Part shown: positions 1 through 5,743 of the stretch, in pieces
How the letters are laid out: each line of letters begins with the position of its first letter
Numbering within the stretch: position 1 is the stretch's first letter
Assembly (NCBI GenBank): GCA_001464165.1
Contig: LNEX01000296.1
Span: forward strand, 1 to 6,731
Length of the DNA: 6,731 bases
Direction: 5' to 3'
Source of the DNA: a bacterium Ga0077546
GTDB taxonomy: Bacteria > Cyanobacteriota > Vampirovibrionia > Obscuribacterales > Obscuribacteraceae
The notes under the pieces: generated by a model
Told to the model about the DNA's origin: nothing
The model's input: only the letters and a program-made list of their open reading frames with translations
Databases searched by the model: none
Position numbers and translations under genes: made by a program

Positions 1-227
1 CAGCGGCCACTTTCGCAGATAGTGTTGAGCTTTTGTTCTTTTAAGATTGTTCTGGTTTCGCGATTTTCTTCAGTGTTGAGCACCGAGCGCTTCACCCATT
101 CTGGCAGTCGCAGTGGCTTCTCTTCGTAGCCCTCGCCTTCCTCTCTTCGCCCCCTTGAGCTAAGAATAGCCAGGCGCCTGGCCTCTTTCGAGTCGGCCGG
201 TTTTACTTCAGATACGGGTTCAGACAT
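1..227 (-). CDS. lipA: Lipoyl synthase, N-terminal part (cut by window edge)
   Basis: Reading the minus strand from the ATG at 227-225 gives 75 complete codons and two bases of a 76th (TG, hence Cys or Trp). Residues 38-45 read KPLRLPEW and residues 67-75 read LNTICESGR; with a Cys at 76 this forms C71-x4-C76, the start of the CX4CX5C motif that binds the auxiliary 4Fe-4S cluster in lipoyl synthases. LipA is a radical-SAM enzyme that inserts two sulfurs into protein-bound octanoyl chains on lipoate-dependent proteins such as the pyruvate dehydrogenase E2 subunit. The first ~35 residues are charged (SKEARR, RGRREEGEG) and longer than in many LipA proteins. The radical-SAM CX3CX2C motif lies beyond the window. 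A weak GAAGGCG ribosome-binding sequence precedes the start. The gene is divergent from tpiA. The call rests on one motif plus its context. Confidence 0.85.
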   Translation of the reverse strand, partial: MSEPVSEVKPADSKEARRLAILSSRGRREEGEGYEEKPLRLPEWVKRSVLNTEENRETRTILKEQKLNTICESGR

Positions 228-349
228 AGTAATCGCCTTCAATGTAAACGCCTTCAATAAGCTTGACTAATAAGTGATTCTAGTTGATTGGCATGTAGAA
301 TGAATCATCTGTTTCTAATGATCTATATGCTCGCTGAGGAGAAGTATCT
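228..349. promoter_or_regulatory. Divergent lipA/tpiA intergenic region
   Basis: This 122-nt spacer must hold the promoters of both divergent genes. Two TATAAT-like hexamers point in opposite directions: TAGAAT at 296-301 (plus) and its inverted copy ATTCTA at 277-282 (minus). Together they form a 6-bp inverted repeat with a 14-nt spacer. The minus copy has a weak TTCATT -35 candidate 16 nt away (299-304). I found no good -35 for the plus copy. A 10-bp direct repeat CGCCTTCAAT occurs at 234-243 and 249-258, directly upstream of the lipA start. The tpiA ribosome-binding site GAGGAG is at 336-341. The exact promoters are uncertain. Confidence 0.35.
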
Positions 350-1168
350 ATGACTAGTCAGGGTGGCCGTAAGACAATAATTGCTGGCAACTGGAAGATG
401 AATAAGACCCCAGCTGAGGCTACTAGTCTGGCTAAAGCAATTGTCGAGGGGGTGGCGTCTCAATTTAAAGGCGAGGCTCTTCCTGAAATAGTCTTATGTC
501 CAACCTTCGTTTGTCTGTCAGAGGTCTTAAACCAAGTTAAGGGTAGTCCTTGCAAGGTGGGCGCTCAGAACATGGATTACCGCGATAGCGGTGCATTTAC
601 CGGTGAGATATCACCACTGATGTTGACAGCCATGACTGTGCAATATGTATTGATTGGTCATTCTGAAAGAAGACAATTTTTCGGCGAAACCAATGAGTCT
701 GTTAATTTGAAAGTAAAAGCGGCTCTAGCTCATGGTTTAGTTCCAGTTATGTGTGTTGGCGAATTGCTTGAGCAAAGAGAACAAGGGCTTACTGACTCAG
801 TCGTGAAAGAACAAGTAGTAAACGGTTTGGCCGGAATCGCAGCCAGTGATGCAGCCAAGGTGGTGGTGGCCTATGAGCCGGTTTGGGCAATAGGTACAGG
901 CAAGACTTGTGAGACTCCAGAAGCTAACCGGGTTTGTGGTCTGATTCGGGCTGAAATCGATAGTTTATATAGTGGAACTAATATTGGTGCTGGTATCTCC
1001 ATTCTTTATGGCGGCTCTGTTAAGGCCTCTACTATTGATGAGCAAATGGAACAAGAGCACATCGATGGCGCCCTTGTTGGCGGTGCCAGCCTAAAAGCCG
1101 AAGATTTCTTGCCTCTCATTAAAGGCGGCGCCAAGCGTTTGAAGAGTCAATTAGTTAAGACTTCTTAG
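350..1168 (+). CDS. tpiA: Triosephosphate isomerase
   Basis: Cytoplasmic TIM-barrel enzyme that interconverts dihydroxyacetone phosphate and glyceraldehyde 3-phosphate in glycolysis and gluconeogenesis. All active-site elements are visible: AGNWKMN with Asn14 and Lys16, catalytic His104 in IGHSERR, catalytic Glu176 in AYEPVWAIGTG (with the mobile phosphate-gripping loop following), and the phosphate-binding YGGSV (220-224) and GALVGGASL (240-248). At 272 residues it is slightly longer than the usual ~250, because of a short N-terminal lead and a basic C-terminal tail after the last helix. The ATG at 350 has a strong GAGGAG 8 nt upstream, and the conserved AGNWKMN begins at residue 12, which fits this start. 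It appears to be transcribed alone, with the tRNA-Ser gene 70 nt downstream. Nothing suggests degeneration. Confidence 0.98.
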   Translation: MTSQGGRKTIIAGNWKMNKTPAEATSLAKAIVEGVASQFKGEALPEIVLCPTFVCLSEVLNQVKGSPCKVGAQNMDYRDSGAFTGEISPLMLTAMTVQYVLIGHSERRQFFGETNESVNLKVKAALAHGLVPVMCVGELLEQREQGLTDSVVKEQVVNGLAGIAASDAAKVVVAYEPVWAIGTGKTCETPEANRVCGLIRAEIDSLYSGTNIGAGISILYGGSVKASTIDEQMEQEHIDGALVGGASLKAEDFLPLIKGGAKRLKSQLVKTS

Positions 1169-1210
1169 AGTTAAGTACCAATCTGCTTCAGAGCGGGGTC
1201 ATGGAAACCC

Positions 1211-1234
1211 GGCCGTATTATAATTGGCACGGCC
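1211..1234. repeat. Inverted repeat GGCCGT/ACGGCC around the tRNA -10 box
   Basis: GGCCGT at 1211-1216 is exactly complementary to ACGGCC at 1229-1234, leaving a 12-nt loop that contains the TATAAT box. As RNA it could be a hairpin ending tpiA transcripts, but only ATTT and no real U-tract follows. As DNA it could be an operator over the tRNA promoter. A chance occurrence cannot be excluded. Confidence 0.4.
1219..1224 (+). promoter_or_regulatory. Promoter -10 box for tRNA-Ser
   Basis: A perfect TATAAT lies 14 nt before the first base of the tRNA, which puts transcription start near 1231 and leaves a leader of about 8 nt for RNase P to remove. No convincing -35 hexamer is found at 16-18 nt spacing (the region reads GGGTCA). 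The -10 assignment is good; the full promoter is less certain. Confidence 0.6.
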
Positions 1235-1238
1235 ATTT

Positions 1239-1325
1239 GGAGAGGTGTCAGAGTGGTCGATTGTGCAGTCCTGGAAAGACTGTCTGCGCTAAAACGCAGC
1301 GAGGGTTCGAATCCCTCCCTCTCCG
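1239..1325 (+). tRNA. tRNA-Ser, anticodon GGA
   Basis: An 87-nt class II tRNA folds cleanly. The acceptor stem GGAGAGG (1239-1245) pairs with CCTCTCC (1318-1324), followed by discriminator G1325. The anticodon stem CAGTC (1266-1270)/GACTG (1278-1282) encloses loop CTGGAAA, with anticodon GGA at 1273-1275, which reads UCC and UCU serine codons. A long variable arm CTGCG (1284-1288)/CGCAG (1295-1299) is typical of tRNA-Ser. The T arm is GAGGG-TTCGAAT-CCCTC (1301-1317). The 3' CCA is not encoded (ATTT follows), so it must be added by the CCA-adding enzyme. Confidence 0.97.
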
Positions 1326-1389
1326 ATTTTTAATTGCTTAACGGCAGAACGAAGATGGTGACAGTTTAGCGTCAGCTTAGAAGGGTGCT

Positions 1390-2481
1390 ATGGAGCATTT
1401 TGTCGAAAAACTCAAAGAAATTGAGTACACCTTTCAAGAGCTAGAGTCAAAGCTCTCTGATCCAGATATTGTCAACGATCAAGAGAACTATCAACGCTTA
1501 GCTAAATTGCGTCACCAGCTCCACGGCACGGTGGAAGTGTTTCATCAGTGGCAAGATACTGAGAAAGAAATTGCTGAAGCGCAAGAGATTTTGCGTGGTG
1601 AAACAGAAAAAGAAATGCGCGAGATGGTCGAGGCTGAAGTAGAGAGCCTCAAGGCCAAACATATTGAGTTGACCGAAGAACTCAAAGTGCTGCTCTTACC
1701 AAAAGATCCAAACGACGATAAGAACATCATGCTTGAGATTCGCGCTGGAACCGGTGGAGATGAGGCATCGATTTTCGCTGGCGACCTTCTGCGCATGTAC
1801 CTGCGCTATGCCGACAAGGTTGGCTTTAAGCCTGAGATTGCAAGCGCCAGTGAAGGTGAATTGGGCGGCTATAAAGAAGTAATTGTTGCTTTCAAAGGCG
1901 ACGGCGCCTACAGTAAGTTCAAGTTTGAGTCAGGTGTACACCGGGTGCAAAGGGTTCCGGCCACTGAAGCTCAGGGGCGCGTGCATACGTCTACAGCAAC
2001 TGTGGCTGTCATGCCTGAAGTTGAAGAAGTTGAATTTGAGCTAGATGAGCGCGATTTAGAGATTACGACAATGCGGTCGGGCGGCGCTGGTGGACAGAAC
2101 GTCAACAAAGTAGAAACTGCTGTACGCATTGTCCACAAGCCAACTGGTATGTTCGTGGCCTGTTCAGAAGAGCGTAGTCAACTGCAAAACAAAGAGCGGG
2201 GCAAGCAAATTCTGCGGGCCAAGCTACATAAAATCAAAATTGATGAGCAAAACAAAGAAATTTACGATCAACGTAAATCTCAAGTCGGCACTGGTGAACG
2301 CTCTGAAAAAATCCGAACATACAACTTTAAAGATAATCGTGTCACTGATCATCGCCTCAATCAAAACTTCTCATTGCAACCGGTTCTCGAGGGTGATTTG
2401 GACAAGTTAATTGAAGCTAGCATCCTGTCTTATCAGCAAGAATTGATGCGCGAGCAGTTGCGCGACGACGAACTTAACTAG
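1390..2481 (+). CDS. prfA: Peptide chain release factor 1 (RF1)
   Basis: Class I release factor that recognises UAA and UAG in the ribosomal A site and triggers hydrolysis of peptidyl-tRNA. The 363-residue length is standard. Domain order: an N-terminal helical domain (about 1-105), then the release-factor core beginning at residues 113-130 ([18 protein letters not shown]), the codon-reading tripeptide Pro-Ala-Thr at 190-192 ([12 protein letters not shown]), which marks RF1 rather than RF2 (SPF), and the catalytic Gly-Gly-Gln at 234-236 ([11 protein letters not shown]). The late [12 protein letters not shown] (311-322) is also typical. Gln236 is the residue methylated by PrmC, whose gene starts 14 nt after this stop codon. 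The ATG at 1390 has an AGAAGGG ribosome-binding site (1379-1385). It is the first gene of a prfA-prmC-hslO cluster. Confidence 0.98.
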   Translation: MEHFVEKLKEIEYTFQELESKLSDPDIVNDQENYQRLAKLRHQLHGTVEVFHQWQDTEKEIAEAQEILRGETEKEMREMVEAEVESLKAKHIELTEELKVLLLPKDPNDDKNIMLEIRAGTGGDEASIFAGDLLRMYLRYADKVGFKPEIASASEGELGGYKEVIVAFKGDGAYSKFKFESGVHRVQRVPATEAQGRVHTSTATVAVMPEVEEVEFELDERDLEITTMRSGGAGGQNVNKVETAVRIVHKPTGMFVACSEERSQLQNKERGKQILRAKLHKIKIDEQNKEIYDQRKSQVGTGERSEKIRTYNFKDNRVTDHRLNQNFSLQPVLEGDLDKLIEASILSYQQELMREQLRDDELN

Positions 2482-2495
2482 GGTTAGATAGTATT

Positions 2496-3395
2496 TTGGA
2501 CAAAAGCAACTGGCCATCTAATTTGAGCCATGAAGCCGCTCGGGCTCATTTTGTCGGCAACTTAACTGCCATTGGAATCGAGCAAGGGGAAGCTCGCCGC
2601 GAAGCAGAACTAGCTTTTCAGTTTGTGACAAAAATGGCTGCTCATGAGCTCTTGCTTAACGCTAAGGCGGTATTGTCAGACCAGCATGCTGCTACTTTGT
2701 TTGCAATTCTCGAACAAAGACGGCAGCGCCGACCTTTGCAATATGCCTTAGGTGAAGCTTACTTTTGCGGTCTTAAGTTTGCCGTGGGTCCTGGTGTTTT
2801 AATTCCTCGGTCAGACACTGAAACTATTGTTGTGGCTGCCGCTGAATATATAAAAGACAAGAAAACTGTCACTTTGCTAGAAGTCGGCGCCGGTTCCGGG
2901 GCAATAGTAGTTACTTTGCTCAAGCAATTTCCCCAGCTAACCGCAACAGCTTTTGAGGTTTCTCCTCAGGCGGCTCATTTCTGTCGAGTCAATGCTATTT
3001 GTCATGGTGTGGCAGAGCGCCTCACCTTAATAGAGGAAGACTATCTTGAGGGCTTGGCCAAGCTAGCTGCGAGTAACTCATTCGAACTTTTTCTTTCCAA
3101 CCCGCCCTATATTCCAATCGATGTTGCAGCCACTCTGGCGCCGGAAGTAATTGCTCATGAGCCGCGGCTGGCTCTGCTTGGTGGTGACCCTGATGGCCTA
3201 AGCTTTTACCGCAATTTTGCCAAGCTTCTACCAGGCCTGGTAGCGACATCTCATGCGGCTTTGATGGTTGAATTTGGTGATGGTCAGGGTCCTAGTGTCA
3301 GAGCTTTGTTCGAAGAAGCCGGGTGGTGCGACCTGCGCCTCTTGAACGATCTAAGTGGTAGGCCCAGAGTGCTGACTATTTTTGTAATATGCTAA
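2496..3395 (+). CDS. prmC: Release factor glutamine N5-methyltransferase
   Basis: SAM-dependent enzyme that methylates the glutamine of the GGQ motif in RF1 and RF2, speeding peptide release. Residues 11-95 form the N-terminal helical substrate-binding domain. The methyltransferase fold follows, with IPRSDTE (103-109), the SAM-binding LLEVGAGSG (127-135) and the catalytic NPPY (202-205). EPRLALLGGDPDGLSFYR (222-239) is also family-typical. The start is TTG at 2496, since no in-frame ATG lies upstream of the domain. The next in-frame ATG (Met47) would cut into the helical domain, while TTG at residue 10 is an alternative. It sits 14 nt after prfA and is probably co-transcribed with its substrate. 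Residues 262-294 are encoded by a 99-bp block repeated exactly in hslO; they look native here (EAGW..L..LNDLSGRPRVL resembles normal PrmC C-termini). The last residues, IFVIC, are less typical. Confidence 0.96.
   Translation: MDKSNWPSNLSHEAARAHFVGNLTAIGIEQGEARREAELAFQFVTKMAAHELLLNAKAVLSDQHAATLFAILEQRRQRRPLQYALGEAYFCGLKFAVGPGVLIPRSDTETIVVAAAEYIKDKKTVTLLEVGAGSGAIVVTLLKQFPQLTATAFEVSPQAAHFCRVNAICHGVAERLTLIEEDYLEGLAKLAASNSFELFLSNPPYIPIDVAATLAPEVIAHEPRLALLGGDPDGLSFYRNFAKLLPGLVATSHAALMVEFGDGQGPSVRALFEEAGWCDLRLLNDLSGRPRVLTIFVIC
3279..3377 (+). repeat. 99-bp exact direct repeat, copy 1 (in prmC)
   Basis: These 99 bases are identical to 3631-3729, offset by 352 bp. Identity begins and ends abruptly: the preceding bases are T here and A in copy 2, and the following bases are A and G. 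The block is 33 codons, in frame, and encodes PrmC residues 262-294, which match the usual PrmC C-terminal strand-helix-strand. This is therefore the likely source copy. Confidence 0.99.
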
Positions 3396-3453
3396 TAGTG
3401 GCTGAAGAACTGTTCTGCAAAATTCTTTGAGCGCAGAAGTCAACGAGTATTAG

Positions 3454-4284
3454 ATGAAAGATGGCGTACTAAAAGCAATATCGTCAGATGGCACACTCCG
3501 TGCCGTTATTGCTACTACTACCCATTTGTCTGAAGATGCCAGGTTGCGGCATAATCTATCTTTTACGGCAGCGGCAGCTCTTGGGCGCGCCCTCACGGCT
3601 GGCGTTTTGCTCTCTCAAATTTTGGCTAAAGATGGTCAGGGTCCTAGTGTCAGAGCTTTGTTCGAAGAAGCCGGGTGGTGCGACCTGCGCCTCTTGAACG
3701 ATCTAAGTGGTAGGCCCAGAGTGCTGACTGGCACAGCCATTGGTTCTACCGGCTATTTGCACGTGACAATTGATTCAGGTTTTGGCCAGCCTCATACTTC
3801 AACTATTGAGCTTTCTTCAGGAGAAGTGGGTGAAGATATCAACCATTTTTTGGTCAATACTGACCAGACCGGTTCTCTGGTTGTGGTCGGTACTCACCTT
3901 AGTAAAAATGGTGTGGAAGCAGCCGGCGGTCTGATAATTCAACTATTGTCAGATCACACAGAAGAAACTATTTGCAGAATTGAGAACAATATTTCTACTT
4001 TTGGCACTTTCACATTTTTGATGAAGCGAGGCATGACTCTAGAAGAGATTTTGCAGCGCATTCTCACCGGCTTTGAAATAACCCCGCTAACCGATGTGAA
4101 GCCTGTATCATTTGCCTGCAAATGTTCAAGAGAGCGTTTTGTCGAAGCTTTAAAAGTACTACCTAGCAGTGAAATTATTTCGATGGCAGAAGAAGACGGT
4201 CAGGCTGAAGGGCGCTGCCAGTTTTGCAACGAGCTCTACCTTGTAGAAAAAGAAGGCCTGTTAGATCTGGCCAAAGAAAGCTAG
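3454..4284 (+). CDS. hslO: Hsp33 redox chaperone, with PrmC-derived insert replacing part of its core
   Basis: Hsp33 is a cytoplasmic holdase activated by oxidation of a C-terminal zinc centre. Residues 1-59 fit the family start (LSEDARLRHNL, AAALGRALTAGVLLSQILAK) and residues 93-276 fit the rest: IGSTGYLHVTID, EDINHFLV, AAGGLIIQLL, and zinc ligands Cys222, Cys224, Cys255 and Cys258 (C-x-C, C-x2-C). Between them, residues 60-92 are identical to the PrmC C-terminus and come from an exact 99-bp repeat of prmC. Normal Hsp33 has roughly 45 residues here, containing GDGP and a later Arg-Gly; both are missing, and total length is 276 instead of ~290. The reading frame is intact across both joints. 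If the sequence is real, the N-terminal substrate-binding core is probably damaged; otherwise it is an assembly error. The gene starts 58 nt after prmC and lacks a clear ribosome-binding site. Confidence 0.88.
   Translation: MKDGVLKAISSDGTLRAVIATTTHLSEDARLRHNLSFTAAAALGRALTAGVLLSQILAKDGQGPSVRALFEEAGWCDLRLLNDLSGRPRVLTGTAIGSTGYLHVTIDSGFGQPHTSTIELSSGEVGEDINHFLVNTDQTGSLVVVGTHLSKNGVEAAGGLIIQLLSDHTEETICRIENNISTFGTFTFLMKRGMTLEEILQRILTGFEITPLTDVKPVSFACKCSRERFVEALKVLPSSEIISMAEEDGQAEGRCQFCNELYLVEKEGLLDLAKES
3631..3729 (+). repeat. 99-bp exact direct repeat, copy 2 (in hslO)
   Basis: Identical in all 99 bases to 3279-3377, including synonymous positions, and in frame as hslO codons 60-92. The encoded peptide has no counterpart in Hsp33 and interrupts an otherwise well-conserved Hsp33 sequence, so this is the likely recipient copy. 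It replaces native sequence rather than adding to it. Confidence 0.99.
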
Positions 4285-4320
4285 AGCCGAGACCCAAAAG
4301 ACCCGTAGATATAGCAAGAC

Positions 4321-4350
4321 AAAACTAGCTCCCCCGAGGGAAAGCTAGTT
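4321..4350 (-). terminator. Hairpin terminator of rpmB, between convergent hslO and rpmB
   Basis: AACTAGCT (4323-4330) is complementary to AGCTAGTT (4343-4350), an 8-bp stem around a C/G-rich 12-nt loop. Read on the minus strand, the stem is followed by TTTTGTCTT, a T-rich tail suited to an intrinsic terminator for rpmB, whose stop lies 22 nt before it. On the plus strand no T-run follows, so hslO transcripts would be stopped less efficiently. Confidence 0.65.
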
Positions 4351-4372
4351 AAATCAAATGGATACTGAGTAG

Positions 4373-4576
4373 TTAGACTGCTCTCTTAACTTTGCCGGCT
4401 TTGATGCAAGATGTGCACACTTTCATGCGCTTAACAGTCTTGCCTACCAAGGCCTTGAAAGGTTGGAGGTTAGGCAGCCAACGTCTCTTACCATGCGGGT
4501 TCCAGTGCGAACGCAAGAAGGTGTATTGAACACCGGTCTGGGGTCCTTTGCCGCATACGTCACAACGCTTAGCCAT
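4373..4576 (-). CDS. rpmB: 50S ribosomal protein L28, four-cysteine (zinc-binding) type
   Basis: A 67-residue basic protein of the large ribosomal subunit. The family signature is clear: MAKRCDVCGKGPQTG at the start, KRRWLPNLQPFKALVGK (30-46) in the middle and KRMKVCTSC near the end. Two Cys pairs, C5-x2-C8 and C54-x2-C57, would form a zinc-ribbon site; L28 proteins occur in forms with and without these cysteines, and the zinc-free form is often induced in zinc shortage. The ATG at 4576 is supported by the conserved start of the protein; upstream there is only a weak ACGGGA ribosome-binding sequence. The gene is transcribed alone, convergent to hslO, with a hairpin terminator downstream and an extended -10 promoter candidate about 90 nt upstream. 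Confidence 0.95.
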   Translation of the reverse strand: MAKRCDVCGKGPQTGVQYTFLRSHWNPHGKRRWLPNLQPFKALVGKTVKRMKVCTSCIKAGKVKRAV

Positions 4577-4663
4577 AAAATAATTCCCGTCTTAATTCAG
4601 TCGCGAAATCTGCCGTACAGCCCCTTGGGGCCCGGTAGATTCTAGAACACAAGCAAAGGAGGA

Positions 4664-4672
4664 ATTGTAGCA
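4664..4672 (-). promoter_or_regulatory. Extended -10 promoter candidate for rpmB
   Basis: On the minus strand 4672-4664 reads TGCTACAAT, an extended -10 (TGn plus TACAAT, one mismatch to TATAAT). No good -35 sits at normal spacing, as is common for extended -10 promoters. Start near 4657 would give a leader of about 80 nt containing a GC-rich self-complementary GCCCCAAGGGGC (4631-4620). Confidence 0.4.
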
Positions 4673-4794
4673 CCTGTACCCCGTTGAATATACGGTCAAC
4701 CGTGAATTGCTAAGTTTGTAATAGTTCAGGATGAAAGGGTACATTCTGTTATAGATAGTTGCCTTTGATCTTAACTCCACCAAAAATCGTGATA

Positions 4795-4842
4795 GGCTAA
4801 CTGAGGGAGCGCTGTTCTGCAGTGTTATCAGACTGATTAGCC
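4795..4842. repeat. Interrupted inverted repeat
   Basis: GGCTAA (4795-4800) pairs with TTAGCC (4837-4842), and the adjoining CTGA (4801-4804) pairs with TCAG (4828-4831) across a 5-nt bulge. This gives about 10 base pairs closing a 23-nt loop. No T-run follows on either strand, so it is not an obvious terminator. It may be an RNA element or chance. Confidence 0.3.
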
Positions 4843-4933
4843 GAAGTTGCCAAGCAATTAGATCAATCAGAATTGACCTATCCTTTACTCGAACTACACA
4901 AAAGCTGGTTTACAAGATTGGTTTAGTTTGTAG

Positions 4934-4952
4934 TTTTAGGGTACTTTTAGGG
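4934..4952 (+). repeat. Two TTTTAGGG boxes one helical turn apart
   Basis: TTTTAGGG occurs at 4934-4941 and again at 4945-4952. The 11-bp period would place both on the same face of the DNA, about 150 bp before the mglA-like start, which is a reasonable place for a regulator site. The boxes are short and AT-rich, so the biological role is speculative. Confidence 0.3.
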
Positions 4953-5032
4953 ATGATTTAGTAGCTTCATTATTGTGTAAGTTCTTATCAATTTTCGGTG
5001 TTAACTCAGAGGCGCTTGAAAATAAGCCGCTG

Positions 5033-5101
5033 ATGGGTATGAGAGAGCCAAGGCTCAAAATAGACCGAGCCAGAAGGCAAGGGGAAGCAGGAAACAGGTA
5101 A
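5033..5101 (+). CDS. Possible 22-codon upstream ORF coupled to the mglA-like gene
   Basis: An ATG at 5033 opens a 22-codon frame rich in Arg, Lys and Glu whose TAA stop overlaps the GTPase start as TAATG, the classic layout for translational coupling. The same frame is open upstream back to 4940, with a possible TTG start at 4973 giving 42 codons. No family is recognised and no strong ribosome-binding site precedes either start. It could be a coupled leader peptide or simply an open frame in a leader; the overlap could be fortuitous. Confidence 0.25.
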   Translation: MGMREPRLKIDRARRQGEAGNR

Positions 5102-5679
5102 TGGCACTCGTAAACTACGCAGCTCGAGAGATTAACTGCAAAATCGTTTATTACGGCACCGGCCTTGGTGGCAAGACAACGAACTTGAAGTACATTCACA
5201 GCCAGCTAGCCCCTACAACTAGAGGCGAACTGATTAGTCTCGCCACAGAAACTGAACGAACTCTCTTCTTTGACTTCTTGCCTCTCGACTTGGGCAGCGT
5301 CCAAGGTTTTAAAACCAGATTTTCTCTTTACACCGTTCCCGGCCAAGTTGAGTACAACGCCAGCCGTAAACTTATTTTGAACGGCGTTGATGGCATTATT
5401 TTCGTAGGCGACTCCGATGTCATGAGAGCCAAGGACAATGTTGAGTCTCTCCAGAACATGGTTGAGAACTTGGCAGAATATGGTCTTACCCTCGATAGCA
5501 TTCCTTGGGTCTTGCAATACAATAAGCGCGACTTGGCCAATGCCATGCCGATTGAACGCCTAGAAAAAGATATGAATATCCGTGGCGTACCAAGTTTCGA
5601 AGCCGTTGCTTCTGAAGGCTTAGGTGTATTCGCTACTCTCAAAGCGATTTCAAAGCTAATTCTCAACCGCTTACAGTAA
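5101..5679 (+). CDS. MglA-like small Ras-type GTPase
   Basis: A 192-residue single-domain GTPase of the bacterial MglA family. Seen in order: P-loop GTGLGGKTT (19-27) followed by NLKYIH; the MglA-specific switch I stretch [15 protein letters not shown] (51-65); switch [18 protein letters not shown] (78-93), with Thr in place of the Ras Asp of DxxG; the guanine-specificity NKRD (141-144); and a late VASEG (169-173). The best-studied MglA proteins set cell polarity and motility in Myxococcus and Thermus, with MglB (roadblock fold) as GTPase-activating partner. No roadblock gene is next to it here, so partner and role are unknown. ATG 5101 is preceded by an AGGAAACAGG ribosome-binding region. 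No membrane segment or lipidation signal is visible. recG starts 64 nt downstream on the same strand and may be co-transcribed. Confidence 0.93.
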   Translation: MALVNYAAREINCKIVYYGTGLGGKTTNLKYIHSQLAPTTRGELISLATETERTLFFDFLPLDLGSVQGFKTRFSLYTVPGQVEYNASRKLILNGVDGIIFVGDSDVMRAKDNVESLQNMVENLAEYGLTLDSIPWVLQYNKRDLANAMPIERLEKDMNIRGVPSFEAVASEGLGVFATLKAISKLILNRLQ

Positions 5680-5691
5680 CCTTGGCTGCTT

Positions 5692-5714
5692 TCTGAAGTA
5701 GAATTTGCTTCAGA
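5692..5714 (+). repeat. Hairpin between the mglA-like gene and recG
   Basis: TCTGAAG (5692-5698) pairs with CTTCAGA (5708-5714), with a 9-nt loop and two further possible G-U pairs. No U-tract follows, so it is a poor terminator. The right arm overlaps AGAGG (5712-5716), the only purine-rich ribosome-binding-like sequence before recG, although this lies about 28 nt from the GTG. Confidence 0.4.
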
Positions 5715-5743
5715 GGCAAGAAGTTATCTGTGGCAATTAATCT

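Larger units (their letters stand above)
4577..5100. other. 524-nt non-coding region between divergent rpmB and the mglA-like gene
   Basis: No convincing protein gene or known RNA family is seen here. The left part carries the rpmB leader and promoter candidate. The rest holds an interrupted inverted repeat (4795-4842), tandem TTTTAGGG boxes (4934-4941, 4945-4952) and a short upstream ORF ending on the start of the GTPase gene. Possible promoters toward the GTPase are TTGACC (4873-4878) with TACACA 16 nt later, and TTTACA (4909-4914) with TAGTTT 16 nt later; both have poor -10 boxes. The length leaves room for a small RNA, but no specific one can be named. Confidence 0.5.

Noticed and set aside
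1326..1389. Possible terminator after tRNA-Ser
   Set aside because: Only a short ATTTTT follows the tRNA and I see no separate hairpin; read-through into prfA is possible.
2129..2410. Plus-strand 93-codon frame inside prfA
   Set aside because: It is an alternative frame of prfA, which is intact with PAT and GGQ motifs; the peptide has no recognisable features.
3488..3697. Plus-strand 69-codon frame overlapping the start of hslO
   Set aside because: It is a shifted frame of hslO, whose own frame is open and conserved on both sides.
3279..3729. The 99-bp repeat as part of a mobile element or recombination site
   Set aside because: It has no terminal inverted repeats, no transposase and no target-site duplication, and it is coding sequence native to prmC.
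4592..4783. Minus-strand 63-codon frame upstream of rpmB
   Set aside because: It lies over the probable rpmB promoter and leader, has no recognisable motif and no ribosome-binding site.
4936..5199. Minus-strand 87-codon frame across the mglA-like start
   Set aside because: It is antisense to a clear GTPase P-loop region and shows no family features.
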